DNA of 6,385 bases from assembly GCA_051009015.1 (NCBI GenBank), contig JBPCWZ010000016.1, positions 1 to 6,385 on the forward strand. Reading direction: 5' to 3'. A program made the position numbers and the translations under genes. This document shows, piece by piece, positions 4,954-6,385 of the stretch (positions are counted from its first letter, which is position 1; each line of letters opens with the position of its first letter). Below the pieces are notes generated by a model. It searched no databases and had not been told where the DNA came from. It worked only from the letters and a program-made list of their open reading frames with translations. Source of the DNA: JAHRAH01 sp051009015 (GTDB lineage: Bacteria > Pseudomonadota > Gammaproteobacteria > Tethybacterales > Persebacteraceae).

Positions 4954-6385
4954 AACAATTGAGCCCGGCGGAGATCAGCGATGTCATCCGCCGCAAAATT
5001 GGCAATATTAATCTGGATGCGGAGCAGCGCAACGAAGGCACGGTGCTTTCGGTTAGCGACGGCATTGTGCGCATACACGGGCTTTCGGCGGCGCAGCAGG
5101 GCGAGATGCTTTCCTTCGAAAAAGGCGGCTTCGGGCTGGCGCTGAATTTGGAGCGCGATTTTGTCGGCGCGGTGGTGCTTGGCGAATACGGTCATCTGAG
5201 CGAGGGCGACCGGGTATCTTGCACCGGGCGGGTTTTGGAAGTGCCGGTCGGCGAGGATTTGGTCGGGCGGATTGTCAATTCGCTGGGCGAGGCGCTGGAC
5301 GGCAAAGGCGATATCGCCGCCGAAAGCAAAGAGCCGATTGAAAAGATAGCCCCGGGCGTGATATGGCGGCAGTCGGTATCGCAGCCGATGCAAACCGGCT
5401 TGAAGGCGATTGATACGATGGTGCCGATAGGGCGCGGGCAGCGCGAGTTGATAATCGGCGACAGGCAAACCGGCAAAACCGCCATCGCCGTTGATGCGAT
5501 TATCAACCAAAAAGGGCAGGATTGCATTTGCGTGTATGTCGCCATCGGGCAAAAGGCGTCTTCGGTTGCGGCGGTCGTGCGCAAGTTGGAAGAGCACGAT
5601 GCCCTGCGTCATACCATCATCGTTTCGGCATCGGCATCCGATTCCGCCGCTTTGCAATATATTGCGCCATATGCGGGATGCACAATGGCGGAATACTTCC
5701 GCGACCGCGGGCGCGATGCATTGATTATCTATGACGACCTGACAAAGCAGGCGTGGGCGTATCGTCAAATATCGCTTTTGTTGCGCCGCCCGCCGGGTCG
5801 CGAGGCGTATCCGGGCGATGTTTTTTATCTGCATTCGCGCTTGTTGGAGCGGGCGGCGCGGGTGAGCGTGGAATATGTGGAAAAATTTACCAAAGGCAAA
5901 GTCAAGGGCAAGACCGGCTCCCTGACGGCGCTGCCGGTGATTGAAACACAGGCGGGAGATGTTACCGCTTTCGTGCCGACCAATGTCATATCCATCACCG
6001 ACGGGCAGATATTTCTGGAGACGGATTTGTTCAATGCCGGCGTGCGCCCGGCGATGAATGCCGGTTTGTCGGTGTCGCGGGTCGGCGGTTCGGCGCAGCG
6101 CAAGATCATCCGCAAGTTCGGCGGCGGCGTGCGTTTGGCGCTGGCGCAATATCGCGAGTTGGCGGCATTTGCGCAGTTTGCATCCGATTTGGACGAAGCA
6201 ACGCGCAAGCAGTTGGACATCGGCAAACTGGTGACGGAGTTGATGAAGCAAAAGCAATATGCGCCGATGAAAGTATCGCAGTTGGCGCTGACTTTGTATG
6301 CCATTGAGCGCGGCTTTTTCGCCAAAGTGCCGGTTGAAAAGGCGCTGCAAACGGAGAGCGACATGCAGGCGATGATGGAAGCCAA
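4950..6385 (+). CDS. atpA: F1Fo ATP synthase subunit alpha (C-terminus cut by window end)
   Basis: The frame is open from ATG 4950 to the right edge and gives 478 residues; the E. coli protein has 513, so about 35 residues are missing. Alpha forms the F1 hexamer with beta and binds nucleotide at non-catalytic sites. The beta-barrel region includes NEGTVLSVSDGIVRIHGL (28-45). Walker A is GDRQTGKT (170-177, K176) and the Walker B region is LIIYDDL (258-264). The stretch YRQISLLLRRPPGREAYPGD (271-290) is conserved, and R377 in SVSRVGG corresponds to the arginine finger that reaches the catalytic site on beta (E. coli R376). The C-terminal domain has QYRELAAFAQFASDLDEATR (400-419). W269 in KQAWAYRQ is a variant I associate with beta- and some gammaproteobacterial alphas. 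No frameshift is seen. atpG should follow. Confidence 0.97.
   Translation, partial: MKQLSPAEISDVIRRKIGNINLDAEQRNEGTVLSVSDGIVRIHGLSAAQQGEMLSFEKGGFGLALNLERDFVGAVVLGEYGHLSEGDRVSCTGRVLEVPVGEDLVGRIVNSLGEALDGKGDIAAESKEPIEKIAPGVIWRQSVSQPMQTGLKAIDTMVPIGRGQRELIIGDRQTGKTAIAVDAIINQKGQDCICVYVAIGQKASSVAAVVRKLEEHDALRHTIIVSASASDSAALQYIAPYAGCTMAEYFRDRGRDALIIYDDLTKQAWAYRQISLLLRRPPGREAYPGDVFYLHSRLLERAARVSVEYVEKFTKGKVKGKTGSLTALPVIETQAGDVTAFVPTNVISITDGQIFLETDLFNAGVRPAMNAGLSVSRVGGSAQRKIIRKFGGGVRLALAQYRELAAFAQFASDLDEATRKQLDIGKLVTELMKQKQYAPMKVSQLALTLYAIERGFFAKVPVEKALQTESDMQAMMEA

Noticed and set aside
5738..5770. Tryptophan in alpha KQAWAYRQ where E. coli has valine, considered as an odd substitution
   Set aside because: This position varies among alpha subunits and tryptophan is familiar from beta- and some gammaproteobacterial proteins, so it is an affinity clue rather than an anomaly.
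4857..6350. Long open frame (497 codons) on the - strand, antisense to atpA and the end of atpH
   Set aside because: It lies opposite an unmistakable conserved AtpA. Its translation is rich in Arg, His and Gln with no recognisable domain, as expected from the mirror of GC-biased codons.

Overview
The window carries the first six genes of a bacterial F1Fo ATP synthase operon on the + strand (atpI-atpB-atpE-atpF-atpH-atpA, with atpA cut by the window end). A divergently transcribed gene for an exported copper/heme oxidoreductase lies on the - strand. The single contiguous operon with one b-subunit gene, and the close match of AtpA and AtpB to Gamma/Betaproteobacterial proteins, point to a pseudomonadotal organism of that broad group. 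I cannot name a genus. The sequence is moderately GC-rich, and coding regions favour GGC, GCC, AAA, TTT and TTG codons. No gidB/parA/parB lies directly upstream of atpI, unlike the layout in many Gammaproteobacteria.

Positions 1-199: an open frame on the + strand runs off the left edge and stops at 87; it may be the tail of a gene, but I do not recognise it. Next come a GC-rich hairpin that could terminate the - strand gene and a short palindromic repeat built on the word GCGGGAATGACG. Positions 200-1981 (- strand): a 593-residue secreted protein joining a signal peptide, a redoxin-like domain, a one-heme cytochrome c segment (CLECH) and a PHM-like type II copper monooxygenase module. All six expected copper ligands can be placed.

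Positions 1982-2215: the divergent intergenic region. It holds a TATAAT box for the - strand gene, a good -35/-10 pair for the atp operon, a degenerate 14-bp tandem repeat (about 2081-2140), and three copies of TTTTGCC around the atp promoter.

Positions 2216-6385: the ATP synthase genes are tightly packed, with a 1-nt gap, a TGATG stop/start overlap and an ATGA overlap. AtpI is thought to help c-ring assembly. AtpB (a), AtpE (c) and AtpF (b) form the membrane proton channel and stator. AtpH (delta) joins the stator to F1, and AtpA (alpha) is a non-catalytic nucleotide-binding subunit of the F1 head; atpG, atpD and atpC are expected beyond the right edge. The unusual points are signal-peptide-like N-terminal extensions on both AtpE and AtpF, and a 16-codon mini-ORF that exactly bridges atpF and atpH. 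I see no CRISPR array, tRNA, rRNA or insertion sequence. The window is mostly a conserved housekeeping locus, so the points of interest are modest.
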